64,000 nt of DNA from Gammaproteobacteria bacterium (lineage in GTDB: Bacteria > Pseudomonadota > Gammaproteobacteria > Burkholderiales > Thiobacillaceae), in the NCBI GenBank assembly GCA_018820765.1, contig JAHJNN010000002.1:32126-96125 (forward strand), given 5' to 3'. This document shows positions 25,484-33,737 of the stretch, piece by piece. Below the pieces are notes generated by a model that saw only the letters and a program-made list of their open reading frames with translations, ran no database searches and had not been told where the DNA came from. Numbering within the stretch: the first letter of the stretch is position 1; each line of letters begins with the position of its first letter. Made by a program: the position numbers and the translations under genes.

Positions 25484-26134
25484 CTATGCGCCAGCCCGTC
25501 GTGCAGTCATCAAAAACACCGGGTAGTCGCGCGGCCCGGTCGCGTGGTCCTTGGCGATGCTGAACACGGTCTGGAATTGCAGGTCGGCAAACCCCGCCTG
25601 TGCGGCGCGCCGGCCCAGGTCGGCCTGGTCGAAGCCGTGGTGCACGTCGACCTCGATCCCGTGAAACGAGCCGTCTTCCTGGTCCAGGTCGGCAATGCAC
25701 AGATAGCCGCCGGGCTTCAGCAGGTCGTGGAAGATGTGAAGGATGTGGTCCGTGTCCGGCACGTGGTGCAGCGTCATCGCGGTGACGATCAGGTCGAATT
25801 TTTTGGACGGGGGCGGATCGGCCAGCAGGTCCAGCTGCAGCGTCGCCATGTTGGAAACGCCCAGCGCCGCGATCTTCTCGTTCACCACCTCGAGCATGCC
25901 GCCCGAACTGTCCGCCATCAGGATCGCACCCAGCTCATCCTTGAGCGGAAACGACAGCAGGCCCGTTCCGCAGCCGTAGTCCAGTGCGTTCATGTGCCGA
26001 CGCAAGGGCACGGCCTTGCGGATGGCGTCGGCAATTTTCAGTCCGCGTTCCCGGAACACGGGGTTGTCGTCCCATTGGCGGGCTTTGCTGTCGAAGTGGG
26101 CGGCGTCGAGTTTGGTGGGTTGGGTGTGGGTCAT
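25484..26134 (-). CDS. Class I SAM-dependent methyltransferase
   Basis: A 216-residue cytoplasmic methyltransferase. SAM-binding motif I is LDYGCGTGLL (about residues 51-60), followed by MADSSGGML (motif II), LIVTAMTLHHVPD (motif IV) and LLKPGGYLCIADLD (motif V/VI). The closest types are UbiE/Bud23-like small-molecule methyltransferases; the substrate is not predictable. It lies downstream of the HigBA remnant on the same strand. Confidence 0.85.
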   Translation of the reverse strand: MTHTQPTKLDAAHFDSKARQWDDNPVFRERGLKIADAIRKAVPLRRHMNALDYGCGTGLLSFPLKDELGAILMADSSGGMLEVVNEKIAALGVSNMATLQLDLLADPPPSKKFDLIVTAMTLHHVPDTDHILHIFHDLLKPGGYLCIADLDQEDGSFHGIEVDVHHGFDQADLGRRAAQAGFADLQFQTVFSIAKDHATGPRDYPVFLMTARRAGA

Positions 26135-26169
26135 GAAGGGAAATAAGGCTGGTGATGGATCGGTTTGAA

Positions 26170-26457
26170 TTACGAATGAACCGGCGAAGCCGAGAGCTTG
26201 ACGCCGAGTGCGTGCAGCAGCTTGAGCATGGTGTCATAGCGCGGCTTGGCGCCGGGTGTCAGCGCCTTGTATAGGCTTTCGCGGCCCAGCCCGGCATCCT
26301 TGGCGAGTTGCGCCATGCCGCGGGCGCGGGCCACGTCGCGCACGGCGGTCAGGAAGACATCGGGGTCGGGGTCTTCCAGTGCGGCGGTGATGTATTCCGC
26401 GATGGTCTCTTCGTTGTCGAGATAATCGGCGGCATCGAAGGTGGAAAATTTGGCCAT
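26170..26457 (-). CDS. HigA-type antitoxin
   Basis: A 95-residue helix-turn-helix antitoxin of the 'addiction module antidote' family. It has DAADYLDNEETIAEYITAA and ARARGMAQLAKDAGLGRESL, the helix-turn-helix that both binds the operator and pairs with a HigB-type RNase. It is complete, but its toxin partner immediately upstream (26461-26759) is frameshifted. It may therefore survive as an orphan repressor of its own promoter. Confidence 0.88.
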   Translation of the reverse strand: MAKFSTFDAADYLDNEETIAEYITAALEDPDPDVFLTAVRDVARARGMAQLAKDAGLGRESLYKALTPGAKPRYDTMLKLLHALGVKLSASPVHS

Positions 26458-26460
26458 GGT

Positions 26461-26759
26461 TCACTCCTTGTCCAGCGTTCGTGCCATTTCAATGGCGCGT
26501 TTGATGTCGCGCTTCTGCGAGGACTTGTCGCCGCCCAGCAGGAGCAGGTAGACCACCTCGTCGCGCCGGGTGTAATAGACACGGTAGTCCGGCCCGGTGT
26601 GGATGCGCATTTCTGAAATTCCCTCGCCAACCGGTTCGCAGTCACCGAAGTTTCCGTGTCGGCAGACCGGACGCGATGAATGATCCGGGCGCGCCCGATT
26701 TTGTCCTTCAGGGCCGCAAGCCAGGTGTCGAATTCTTCCGAGCGCAGGAAGGTGTTCAT
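26461..26759 (-). pseudogene. Frameshifted HigB/RelE-type toxin
   Basis: The frame starting at 26759 reads MNTFLRSEEFDTWLAALKD, as in HigB-type 'killer' proteins, up to IHRVRSA. The expected continuation (HGNFGDCEPVGEGISEMRIH...YRVYYTRRDEVVYLLLLGGD) is intact but in the neighbouring frame. The frame break falls at about 26658-26660 and is explained by loss of one base between GCC-GA and CAC. The catalytic C-terminal half is therefore not translated, unless frameshifting or an assembly error restores it. Confidence 0.85.
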
Positions 26760-26764
26760 GGCTT

Positions 26765-26793
26765 ACTGTATCCAAACGGATACCATAATGCAA
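26765..26793 (-). promoter_or_regulatory. Promoter/operator of the HigBA remnant
   Basis: Reading the minus strand, TTGCAT (26788-26793) and TACAGT (26765-26770) are 17 bases apart. A palindrome GTATCC-N4-GGATAC (26768-26783) covers the spacer and part of the -10, a typical antitoxin operator position. Confidence 0.55.
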
Positions 26794-26801
26794 CCCATTA
26801 T

Positions 26802-27581
26802 TCAGGGCGCCGGGTTACCTGGCCGATGCTGCATGACCTGGCCGATCGAGTGCGCCCCCGGCGCATAGGCCGCCATCGCCGCGCCGGTGGCCGACACGAA
26901 GACGGCGGTCAGCACGAAGGGCAGGGCGGTTCGGCGCACGGCCGATTCGAGCCAATGCGGCGAATCGGCGGCCTTGATCTTGCGGTAGAGCGCGTAGGAC
27001 AGCGCGCCGTCGACCAGCAATTCGGCGAACAGCATCGGCGCGGCGTAGACCACATACAGCGACGCCAGCGCGAGGCCGAGCGCGAACACGACGGCGATGA
27101 GGGGAATCGCGAGTTCGTCGGCGTCGCCCACCGCGCTCGTCGCCTCCGCCAGTGGCGACGAATCGGACTCGACCGGCGCGAACGTCGCCGGCCCGTCGAA
27201 CGACCCGCTGGCGCCGCCCCCGCCAAAGTTGCCGCCGCCGCCCTCGAAAGCGGGCGCCCCGCCGCCGGACCCGCTCGGCACCAGCCCGGAAAGATCGGGG
27301 ATGTCCACGTAATCCTCCGCCTTGGTGCGCAGCCACAGCCACAGCAGCAAGAGGAAAACGCCATACGCCGCCAGCAGCGCCAGCGGATAGCGCAACGCCA
27401 TGCTGGTCACGCCCGCCTCGAGCATCAGAAAGGAAAACAGCAGGCCCGCCGCCCCGGTGAGGCCGACGATCAGGCTCATCTGGACGCGTGGGAAGGCATC
27501 CTGTTCGAGGCGCCGCTTGATGTGCAGGATGGCATGCGAGCGGGTGAGGTGAAGGCGGCGGGGTATCGGGTTATGCCCCAT
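26802..27581 (-). CDS. Uncharacterised membrane protein with a Gly-rich loop
   Basis: A 259-residue inner-membrane protein: two helices near the N-terminus (about 36-85), a soluble Gly/Ser-rich stretch (SGSGGGAPAFEGGGGNFGGG, about 105-124), and two or three C-terminal helices. Its start overlaps the end of the upstream sterol-desaturase-family gene by 11 bases, so they are cotranscribed. No family is recognised and no function is assigned. Confidence 0.65.
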   Translation of the reverse strand: MGHNPIPRRLHLTRSHAILHIKRRLEQDAFPRVQMSLIVGLTGAAGLLFSFLMLEAGVTSMALRYPLALLAAYGVFLLLLWLWLRTKAEDYVDIPDLSGLVPSGSGGGAPAFEGGGGNFGGGGASGSFDGPATFAPVESDSSPLAEATSAVGDADELAIPLIAVVFALGLALASLYVVYAAPMLFAELLVDGALSYALYRKIKAADSPHWLESAVRRTALPFVLTAVFVSATGAAMAAYAPGAHSIGQVMQHRPGNPAP

Positions 27582-28293
27582 CGTTGACGTCCTTGTAGGC
27601 GAGCATCCGGATCAGTTGCTGTTCCTTTGCATCGTCAAAGCCGCACGTGTGAACCCACTCTTTGGGGTTCTCATAGGTTCCGAACAGCATGTCCCACCAG
27701 GTGATGTCTCCGTAGTTGTTCTTGTGTCGGTTGTACTGATGATGGATGCGATGCATCTCGGGACGCTGGAAGATGTACCCGACCCAGCGAGGCGTTTTGA
27801 CATTGGTGTGATAGAAGAACTCGCCGAGTGCAGTGCAAAGCGTGTAGATGGCGCCTGCCTCAAGTGACAGACCGAGGAATGCGTAGACGAGCAGACTGCC
27901 AATGATCGAGTTGACGATCATTTCGCCAGGGTGCTTGTAGAAGGATGTGATGACTTCGAGCCGTTGCGGGCTGTGGTGGATCTGATGGAAGCCGCGCCAC
28001 AGAAAGCTGTATTCATGGCGCCACCGGTGCCACCAATAGAACACAAACGTGGCGATGACGTATGCGATGAGCCCGCCCGCTGCGGGTGACACGTGCTCCG
28101 AAAGCTGAAAGACCGACGCCGAGGACAACCAGCGTTCCCAGGTGACGCCCGCGAGCAGGATGACGCCGAGTTGGACGCCGTTGATCAGGAGCACCCGCAG
28201 GGGCCAGGTGCGCACCTTCGGCAACGACCATCCGGGGACGACACGCTCAAGCACGAAGCAGAAGGCAAACACCGCAATGATGGTCGATAGCAC
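27571..28293 (-). CDS. Fatty acid hydroxylase/sterol desaturase family protein
   Basis: A 240-residue membrane-bound di-iron oxygenase. The histidine clusters that hold the iron pair are HRWRHE, FHQIHHS, HRIHHQYNRHKNNYGD and the closing WWDMLFGTYENP. Family members hydroxylate or desaturate lipids; substrates include fatty acids, hopanoids and carotenoids. It overlaps the next gene (27581), suggesting a two-gene operon. Confidence 0.88.
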   Translation of the reverse strand: MLSTIIAVFAFCFVLERVVPGWSLPKVRTWPLRVLLINGVQLGVILLAGVTWERWLSSASVFQLSEHVSPAAGGLIAYVIATFVFYWWHRWRHEYSFLWRGFHQIHHSPQRLEVITSFYKHPGEMIVNSIIGSLLVYAFLGLSLEAGAIYTLCTALGEFFYHTNVKTPRWVGYIFQRPEMHRIHHQYNRHKNNYGDITWWDMLFGTYENPKEWVHTCGFDDAKEQQLIRMLAYKDVNDGA

Positions 28294-28371
28294 AGGCTGG
28301 CTACTCCTCTGTGGGATAAGGCTCGATCCGGGCCGCGCGCAACCGCGGGCAGGCCGATGAAGGACGCATGC

Positions 28372-28408
28372 CTAGAATTGCAGCATTCCGGCGTGCGTGC
28401 AATATCGT
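28372..28408 (+). repeat. Direct repeat, left copy (partner at 39601)
   Basis: Thirty-one of 37 bases match 39601-39637 in the same orientation, including an unbroken ATTGCAGCATTCCGG. The weaker similarity continues about 25 bases further. The two copies bracket the 28.4-39.6 kb stretch that includes the unknown-gene block. Confidence 0.55.
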
Positions 28409-28486
28409 AACCGGCCCCAAGGCAACAAAACGCGGGTCCTGGGCGAATAGGGCCGCCCGGAACTGACCCGGAGTAGTGCCTTTCTA

Positions 28487-28684
28487 CTTTCCGACTGCGC
28501 CACTCACTGGCGCATCCAGCTCGGCAGCAGGCTATTGCGGGAATCAAAGCGCACCGTGGCGACCGTTGCGTTGGAGGTGGGCTACGAGTCCGAAGCCGCG
28601 TTCTCGCGCGCGTTCAAGCGCATGGTCGGCATGCCGCCGGCAGCGTGGAAAAAGGCGCAGGCCAGCCGCAAAGCGGGGGGTTGA
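28487..28684 (+). pseudogene. C-terminal remnant of an AraC-family regulator
   Basis: Sixty-five codons in one frame give HWRIQLGSRLLRESKRTVA followed by VALEVGYESEAAFSRAFKRM and GMPPAAWKKAQ, which is the second helix-turn-helix of AraC-family regulators. No start codon or N-terminal domain precedes it; upstream sequence is unrelated. It is a truncated, dead copy. Confidence 0.8.
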
Positions 28685-28757
28685 ACGCGCAGCTGATGGG
28701 GCCGGGTTGAAATGTTCTGGGGAATCAAAATGATCCTGGCCCTTTGGGTTTCCAAAA

Positions 28758-28785
28758 AATTACGGGGACCGAAGTCCCCGTAATT
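28758..28785 (-). terminator. Intrinsic terminator of the OmpA-like gene
   Basis: A perfect 12-bp stem (AATTACGGGGAC/GTCCCCGTAATT) with a 4-base loop is followed on the minus strand by a T-run (AATTTTTTGG). It ends the OmpA-like gene 18 bases away. Confidence 0.9.
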
Positions 28786-28802
28786 GGCTTTGTTGGAAAT
28801 GC

Positions 28803-29450
28803 TTATTTCATCTCTACCAGTTCGACGCGACGGTTCTTGAAACGGCCTTCATCGGTAGCGTTGTCGGCAACCGGCTGGGATTCGCCGTAGCCCTTGGCAA
28901 ACAGGCGGTCTGCAGCGATACCCTTGCTGGCCAGATAGTTACGGACAGCGTTAGCTCGTCGCTGGGACAGCTTCATATTGTATTCGTCACTGCCGCGACT
29001 ATCCGTGTGGCCTGCAACTTCAATATTCACGTTGCCCCAACTATCCAGGGAAGCGACATCTTTGTCGATGCTATCGAGGTCTTCCTGCCGTATGGCGGAT
29101 TTGTCGAAATCAAAATTCACGCCTTCCAGCACCAGTTTCTTCGGCGGTACGGGTGCGGGTACAGGCGCGACATAAGCCGGAGCGGGAGCGGGTGGCGCGA
29201 CATAAGCCGGCGCAGGTTCAGGCGCTGCAGCAACCTGCGCGGGCGGCGCGGGTACCGGGCAGGGGGTGCCGAGAAGGGCGCGGCCCGGACAGCCGATCGT
29301 CCTGTAAAGCTCATAGCCGATCGTTTTTCCGGTCGGGCTGGCGGCGTTGGACGGATCGTAAAAAACGCCCTCGGCTGCGTATGCAGTGACAACCCCAGTA
29401 GACATCAGGATTGCTGCGAGGCTGCTGAAAAGAAAAGGGGTTGTACGCAT
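28803..29450 (-). CDS. OmpA-family peptidoglycan-binding outer-membrane protein
   Basis: A 215-residue exported protein: signal peptide to about residue 26 (VVTAYAA), a short mature N-terminus, a Pro-Ala-Val-rich linker (about residues 66-104), and a C-terminal OmpA domain (GVNFDFDKSAIRQEDL, VAGHTDSRGSDEYNMKLSQR, GYGESQPVADN, NRRVEL) that binds peptidoglycan. There is no eight-stranded barrel. The ATG at 29450 has AGGAG seven bases upstream, better than a TTG at 29456. A strong terminator follows. Confidence 0.9.
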   Translation of the reverse strand: MRTTPFLFSSLAAILMSTGVVTAYAAEGVFYDPSNAASPTGKTIGYELYRTIGCPGRALLGTPCPVPAPPAQVAAAPEPAPAYVAPPAPAPAYVAPVPAPVPPKKLVLEGVNFDFDKSAIRQEDLDSIDKDVASLDSWGNVNIEVAGHTDSRGSDEYNMKLSQRRANAVRNYLASKGIAADRLFAKGYGESQPVADNATDEGRFKNRRVELVEMK

Positions 29451-29721
29451 GATCAAGCTCCTATTAATGTGAATTCGAGCAAAATTTGAAGGGCATCTTG
29501 AAATCGCGTTTCCAGATGTTTTGCTGACCCGTTAGATGCAGACTAAATTAAAACGCCCACCCGTTCGGTGCGCTGGCGAACATAGGACCGTTTATTCGCA
29601 ATCGGGTTGAAAAACGCCGCAAACCAGGCTGCAAGCGCGCGATGCAATTGCATATGGTCTTTAATGGGAGGGCGCAGGACGCACGGGTTCTGACAATCGA
29701 TTCTCAACCGGGAGCATAGCG

Positions 29722-30114
29722 ATGCAAAACAATCTGGACGACATCGGCAAGCTGGTCTTACGCCTCACCCTCGGCATCCTCATCCTGCTGCACGGCACTG
29801 CCAAACTCATGCACGGCATCGCGCCGATCGAGGGCATGGTGGGCGCGATGGGCATGCCCGGCTTCGTTGCCTACGGCGTGTATGCGGGCGAGATCCTCGG
29901 GCCGCTCCTCCTCATCACCGGCTTCTATGCCCGCCTCGGCGCCGTGCTGATCGCCCTCAACATGCTCTTCGCGTTCGCGCTCGCCCACACCGGTGAACTC
30001 ACGAGCCTCACCAAAACCGGCGGCTGGGCGCTGGAACTGCAGGGCATGTTCCTGTTCACCGCGATCGCACTGGCGCTCACCGGGCCCGGGCGGATCAGCG
30101 TCAACCGGCGTTGA
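29722..30114 (+). CDS. DoxX-family membrane protein
   Basis: A 130-residue inner-membrane protein with four helices. The DoxX motifs are LRLTLGILILLHGTAKLMHG and GVYAGEILGPLLLITGFYAR. The family includes thiosulfate:quinone oxidoreductase subunits and many general redox-related proteins; nothing nearby points to a specific partner. Confidence 0.88.
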   Translation: MQNNLDDIGKLVLRLTLGILILLHGTAKLMHGIAPIEGMVGAMGMPGFVAYGVYAGEILGPLLLITGFYARLGAVLIALNMLFAFALAHTGELTSLTKTGGWALELQGMFLFTAIALALTGPGRISVNRR

Positions 30115-30205
30115 GCCGCAAGCCGGCGCGGTCGCCAGCGCCACGTTTGAGCCGGCTCTCTTGCGGAGTTGGCTTCGACGAGGCCCGTGAATGCGCTGCC
30201 CTGGT

Positions 30206-30580
30206 TTATTGCTGCAAAGCCTTGCTCATGCCATTTGACCAATCCGAAACAAACGCGTGAATCGACTCGGTGAAGTCAGGGTCCTGATGCGTCTTGTCGA
30301 TCGTGCAGTGAACGATCAAATTCTGACGCGTTTCATCATAAGTAATCGTCCACGCCAGCGCATGCGGGCAATCGACCAATGCGTAACGGACCCCGTTTCT
30401 GATTTCGTCGCGTCGTAGATTGAAGGCCCCCCAGATGCAATAAATGTCGCCTTCGTTTTTGCTGCTTGGGGTTGCCGTGCTGATGGATGCGCACAGGCTT
30501 GTCAGGTTGTCGATCGTCAGCAAGTTCTTGAGGTGGCTGATATCCAGGCCGGGATGATGAACTTCTCGAGAAAATTCCAT
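30206..30580 (-). CDS. Uncharacterised protein
   Basis: A 124-residue soluble protein with no recognised domain. Visible features are YCIWGAFNLRRDEIRNGVRY, CPHALAWTITYD and a beta-rich centre. It has ordinary codon use but weak ribosome-site evidence. It lies between the DoxX gene and the RlmA-like gene. Confidence 0.5.
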   Translation of the reverse strand: MEFSREVHHPGLDISHLKNLLTIDNLTSLCASISTATPSSKNEGDIYCIWGAFNLRRDEIRNGVRYALVDCPHALAWTITYDETRQNLIVHCTIDKTHQDPDFTESIHAFVSDWSNGMSKALQQ

Positions 30581-30641
30581 GCTGTATTCAGTACCGATTG
30601 ATTGTTCTGTGTTGAAAAATATTCTCTAGCCAGGATATTTA

Positions 30642-31490
30642 CTAGCCCAGGCCCCGTTCAAAACACGTCAGCCGCACATCCACACTCAACGACAGCGCCG
30701 TCAGCGCAGCGGCCGCCGCGCGGCCCTCGGCAGTGGCGCGGAAGAGATGCGGCGTCATCGCCAGCAGGTCGGCGATCTGCTCGGCGCTGGTCAATTCGAT
30801 CGAGAAGCTGACCGTTTCCGTCGGCAAGCGGCTAAAGCCTGCCGGGGTTTGCAGGTCGGCCGGGCGTTCCGGCTTCAGGCTGGGGTAGATGATCTCGCGC
30901 AGTTCGCGCAGATGATCCGGCCCCGCATCGACCTGCACCAGCAGGCCGCCCGGATTGAGCACCCGCGCAAACTCCGCATACACGGGGAAGCCGAACATGC
31001 ACAGCACCCGATCCAGCGTGCCCGGCAGCACCGGCAGGTTGGCGTTGCTGCCCACGACCCAGCTGGGCCGCTTGTCCTGCTTCGCCGCCGACAACACCGC
31101 CCATTTGGAAATATCCAGCCCCAGCAGCGCCAGCGTTTGTTCATCCCCCACCGCTGCGGCCAGCTGGCGCAGGTAGTAGCCCTCGCCACACCCGGCATCG
31201 AGACAGCTGATGCTCGCGTCAGCAGGCAGATCGGCCAGCACGGCCCGGCTCACCGCAGCGGCAATCGGCTGGTAAAAGCCCGCCGTTAGAAAACGTCGAC
31301 GCGCCGCGACCATCTCCTTGCTGTCGCCCGGATCGCGCGAGCGTTTGTGTTGCACCGGCAGTAAATGCGTATAGCCCTGGCTGGCGATGTCGAAACTGTG
31401 GCCGGATGCGCAGCTCCAGGCGGAACCCGTGCAATGCAATGGCGTGCCATCCAACGGGCAGGCGAGCGCCTGGAAGGGCGTGACGCTCAT
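30642..31490 (-). CDS. rlmA: RlmA-type 23S rRNA (guanine-N1) methyltransferase
   Basis: A 282-residue methyltransferase. The N-terminal zinc finger is recognisable (LACPLDGTPLHC, WSCASGHSFD), followed by GYTHLLPVQHKRSRDPGDSKEMVAARRRFL, which is the hallmark of RlmA, and the SAM motif CLDAGCGEGYYL. RlmA methylates G745 (or G748 in the RlmA-II form) of 23S rRNA helix 35. It overlaps the upstream GNAT gene by four bases. A 35-bp copy of its 5' end lies at 32020-32054. Confidence 0.87.
   Translation of the reverse strand: MSVTPFQALACPLDGTPLHCTGSAWSCASGHSFDIASQGYTHLLPVQHKRSRDPGDSKEMVAARRRFLTAGFYQPIAAAVSRAVLADLPADASISCLDAGCGEGYYLRQLAAAVGDEQTLALLGLDISKWAVLSAAKQDKRPSWVVGSNANLPVLPGTLDRVLCMFGFPVYAEFARVLNPGGLLVQVDAGPDHLRELREIIYPSLKPERPADLQTPAGFSRLPTETVSFSIELTSAEQIADLLAMTPHLFRATAEGRAAAAALTALSLSVDVRLTCFERGLG
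31456..31490. repeat. rlmA 5' end, duplicated at 32020-32054
   Basis: These 35 bases, covering the first codons of rlmA, match 32020-32054 at 32 positions in the same orientation. Confidence 0.7.
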
Positions 31491-31966
31491 AGCGCGACCT
31501 TCAGCTTGCGCCCGCCGGTAATGGCGAAACCTTCGCGCTCATAAAATGCCAAGGTTTTGTCAAACTGGGGAAGCGGTGGGGTTGTCACTTCCAGCCGCGT
31601 CCAGCCACGCGATTTGCCAAAAGACTTTGCCTGGGCCACGAGATCGAGCCCCACATTCCTTGAGCGGAATCCGGGACGCACGTATAGCTCGGGTATGGTT
31701 CCGAAGGCGCCTTCGGCGTAAAGGGCATGGCTTTCAACCATCGCAATGAACCCGACCGCACGTTGTTGTTCGTCGCGTGCAACGAATACGAAATACTTTT
31801 CCCGGTTGAGAAAGTCCACGAGCCGGTCTGTTGTTTCCTCAAGATCGAAATTGAATGCCTGAACACCAATGGCATCCATGATCTCTCTCAGCAACTCGCC
31901 GGCCATTTCGGCGACTTCATGCGAATCCTTGGCGGTTGCTCTAACAAGGGTGATGTTCGGCGTCAT
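31487..31966 (-). CDS. GNAT-family N-acetyltransferase
   Basis: A 159-residue acetyltransferase with the GNAT core: YFVFVARDEQQRAVGFIAMV (beta 2-3), ELYVRPGFRSRNVGLDLV (acetyl-CoA loop, here with RSRNVG in place of the usual RGxGxG) and FYEREGFAITGGR at the end. The acetyl-CoA loop variant is a little unusual. The substrate is unknown. It is coupled to rlmA by a four-base overlap. Confidence 0.82.
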   Translation of the reverse strand: MTPNITLVRATAKDSHEVAEMAGELLREIMDAIGVQAFNFDLEETTDRLVDFLNREKYFVFVARDEQQRAVGFIAMVESHALYAEGAFGTIPELYVRPGFRSRNVGLDLVAQAKSFGKSRGWTRLEVTTPPLPQFDKTLAFYEREGFAITGGRKLKVAL

Positions 31967-32019
31967 CGTAATCTTGGGTCAGGTGAAGCAGCATGAAAAA
32001 CAGGGGTCGGAACCGCAGG

Positions 32020-32054
32020 GGGCAGGCACGCGCCTGGAAGGGCGTGATGCTCAT
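32020..32054. repeat. Second copy of the rlmA 5' end
   Basis: This copy still reads as the start of RlmA on the minus strand (ATG plus about 11 codons) but leads nowhere. It marks an old duplication or deletion junction upstream of the GNAT gene. Confidence 0.7.
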
Positions 32055-32077
32055 CGACTCGTGTCCTGATAACGGAT

Positions 32078-32485
32078 TTACACCGGGGTTTGCAATGCTG
32101 CCTGCATCGCTTGCTCGCTCACCGGATACTGCAACACGGCATGGATGGGAAACAGTTCCAGCAACTTGCCGATATGGTCTTCTTCACGGGGATGCATGAA
32201 CACGATCATCTTCGCCTGCGGCGCAAAGCGTTGCAGGGACCTGAGCGTGACATCCAGATTGGAGACGTTTGCGCCGGCGTAATTGTTGCCCCAGCCATAA
32301 ATGAATTCCCCCACAAAAAAATCCGGCGGCTGTTTCTGCAACGCCCGGTGAAGATTGCGGGCCGAGTCGAAACGCTCCGCCGCAATGCCAAGCTTTTGAT
32401 ACAAGGCGCTGAAATCGGGATGGAAGGGGGATTCGATCAGGGAAAAAAGTGTTTGCATGCTACTGCCGTTTGCATCGGCGCTCAT
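32078..32485 (-). CDS. Uncharacterised receiver-like protein
   Basis: A 135-residue soluble protein. The alternation of hydrophobic strands and helices (MQTLFSLIESPFHPDFSALY, DFFVGEFIYGWG, AKMIVFMHPREEDH, IHAVLQYPVSEQAMQAAL) recalls a CheY-like fold, but the phospho-acceptor aspartate is not in the usual context. AGGA lies nine bases before the ATG at 32485; an ATG at 32458 is the alternative. The function is unknown. Confidence 0.55.
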   Translation of the reverse strand: MSADANGSSMQTLFSLIESPFHPDFSALYQKLGIAAERFDSARNLHRALQKQPPDFFVGEFIYGWGNNYAGANVSNLDVTLRSLQRFAPQAKMIVFMHPREEDHIGKLLELFPIHAVLQYPVSEQAMQAALQTPV

Positions 32486-32589
32486 TGAGTATTGTCCTAG
32501 CAGCTTGAGGTGCGAGCCAAGGGGGCGAGAGCGTGGTGCTAAAACTGTGGTCTGTCCCGATTGTCTCCATTGATGGGTTGGTCTGCAAA

Positions 32590-33012
32590 CTAAAAATGCA
32601 CACAGTTACCGAAGTAAACCGTGTCGTTCGACAGAAACACAAAAGGCTTTTTGGATGTGTCGGCGTACTCTTTAACTACGAGACTAAAAACACTTGAGCC
32701 AGCACCGGCCCCCTGGTCGCGACGCATAGTAGTGACTGACTTAAACGAATTGTCTTTTGACCCTCTATCAACGACGACAGGTTCGGTCACATAGGAGTTT
32801 TTCAGTGCGCCAATCATGGCGCCCGAACTGCGATCGACAGTGAACTCCTTCCCGACATACAGCTTTCGTTCACCATCTATCAATGAGGATTTATCACCAT
32901 CAGCGTCGTAAACCCGCTCGATTGTGCAACGGTAATCGGTCCCAGCGTGCGCGAAGGAAACAGTGAATGTGGCGGCTGTGACAATGAGGAACAAAAACGC
33001 AATTCGCTTCAT
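32590..33012 (-). CDS. Uncharacterised secreted protein
   Basis: A 140-residue exported protein; signal peptide MKRIAFLFLIVTAATFTVSFA, mature part beginning HAGTDYRCTIERV and ending YFGNCVHF, so a single disulfide is likely. AT content is higher than in the flanking core genes. GGAG precedes the ATG at 33012; the longer frame to 33036 lacks support. It is the last gene of the unknown minus-strand block. Confidence 0.6.
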   Translation of the reverse strand: MKRIAFLFLIVTAATFTVSFAHAGTDYRCTIERVYDADGDKSSLIDGERKLYVGKEFTVDRSSGAMIGALKNSYVTEPVVVDRGSKDNSFKSVTTMRRDQGAGAGSSVFSLVVKEYADTSKKPFVFLSNDTVYFGNCVHF

Positions 33013-33048
33013 ATGGACTGATCTCCGGCGGTCCAACGTAGAAAATAG

Positions 33049-33068
33049 GGGTCAGCTTGAACTGACCC
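33049..33068. repeat. Short hairpin of the GGGGTCAG type
   Basis: GGGTCAG pairs with CTGACCC over a 6-base loop. The word GGGGTCAG or its complement recurs at 33115-33125 and 39790-39798, each time at an edge of a gene fragment or intergenic junction. Confidence 0.4.
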
Positions 33069-33152
33069 GGGTATTTCGGACATTTTTGAAAGCCCAAATT
33101 TTGAGCTAAAGAGCAGGGCGCTGTCCTGACCCCTTTAGTTGGCTCTGGGTGA

Positions 33153-33737
33153 TTACGCGCCATCGTTCTCCTGAGAAATTCTGGATCCTAGTGCTTTTGC
33201 TCTTTCCAAGAAGTCTTCTGGAACACGCCACAAGTCCGAACTTATGGTCCTTCCCGACGGGAATGCTGGGGGGTGACCAAAAAAATCCCCCTGCATTGCA
33301 CGCGATTGATAAACGCTTAAATAAATATTGTAAGTATGGATTAAAAGATTTTCTCGACGAAGAAAGTCCCTTACTAAGAGCGCGGTTTCACGGTTGTCGG
33401 ATTCAAAAAGTGTGATGTGTGGTTGGATGAGTGCAAGTGATGTTTTGTAGTCTGGTTTGTCCCAGAGTTCGCGAAAGACTGAGCATTCTGCGCGAAGAAA
33501 AACTGCGTACCCGTTTGGGGTTTTGAAACACCCATGGCTTCCAATTCGAACTCCATAGCCGCAAAGCCGTTCGGCATAAGTTTCGAGCATTTGAGGAGGG
33601 GGGGGCTCATTGTATGGCCCACGTAACGTGACATGAATGGGAGAAGTAACAGGTTTGCCTTGAAGGATATTCCGCAGTTGCGACAAGAAGTCGATTACTG
33701 GAGGGTTGCCAAATTCTGCAAATACGAAATAAGCCAT
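33153..33737 (-). CDS. 2H phosphoesterase (LigT/2',5'-RNA ligase-like)
   Basis: A 194-residue protein with the two catalytic HxT motifs of the 2H phosphoesterase superfamily: HVTLRGP (His35) and HITLFES (His107), about 70 residues apart as expected. Such enzymes open cyclic phosphates or cleave 2',5' or 3',5' linkages in RNA and cyclic oligonucleotides. Its start overlaps the stop of the upstream nucleotidyltransferase by one base, so the two are made together. This suggests opposing make/break reactions on a nucleotide or RNA end, but that is inference. Confidence 0.75.
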   Translation of the reverse strand: MAYFVFAEFGNPPVIDFLSQLRNILQGKPVTSPIHVTLRGPYNEPPPPQMLETYAERLCGYGVRIGSHGCFKTPNGYAVFLRAECSVFRELWDKPDYKTSLALIQPHITLFESDNRETALLVRDFLRRENLLIHTYNIYLSVYQSRAMQGDFFGHPPAFPSGRTISSDLWRVPEDFLERAKALGSRISQENDGA

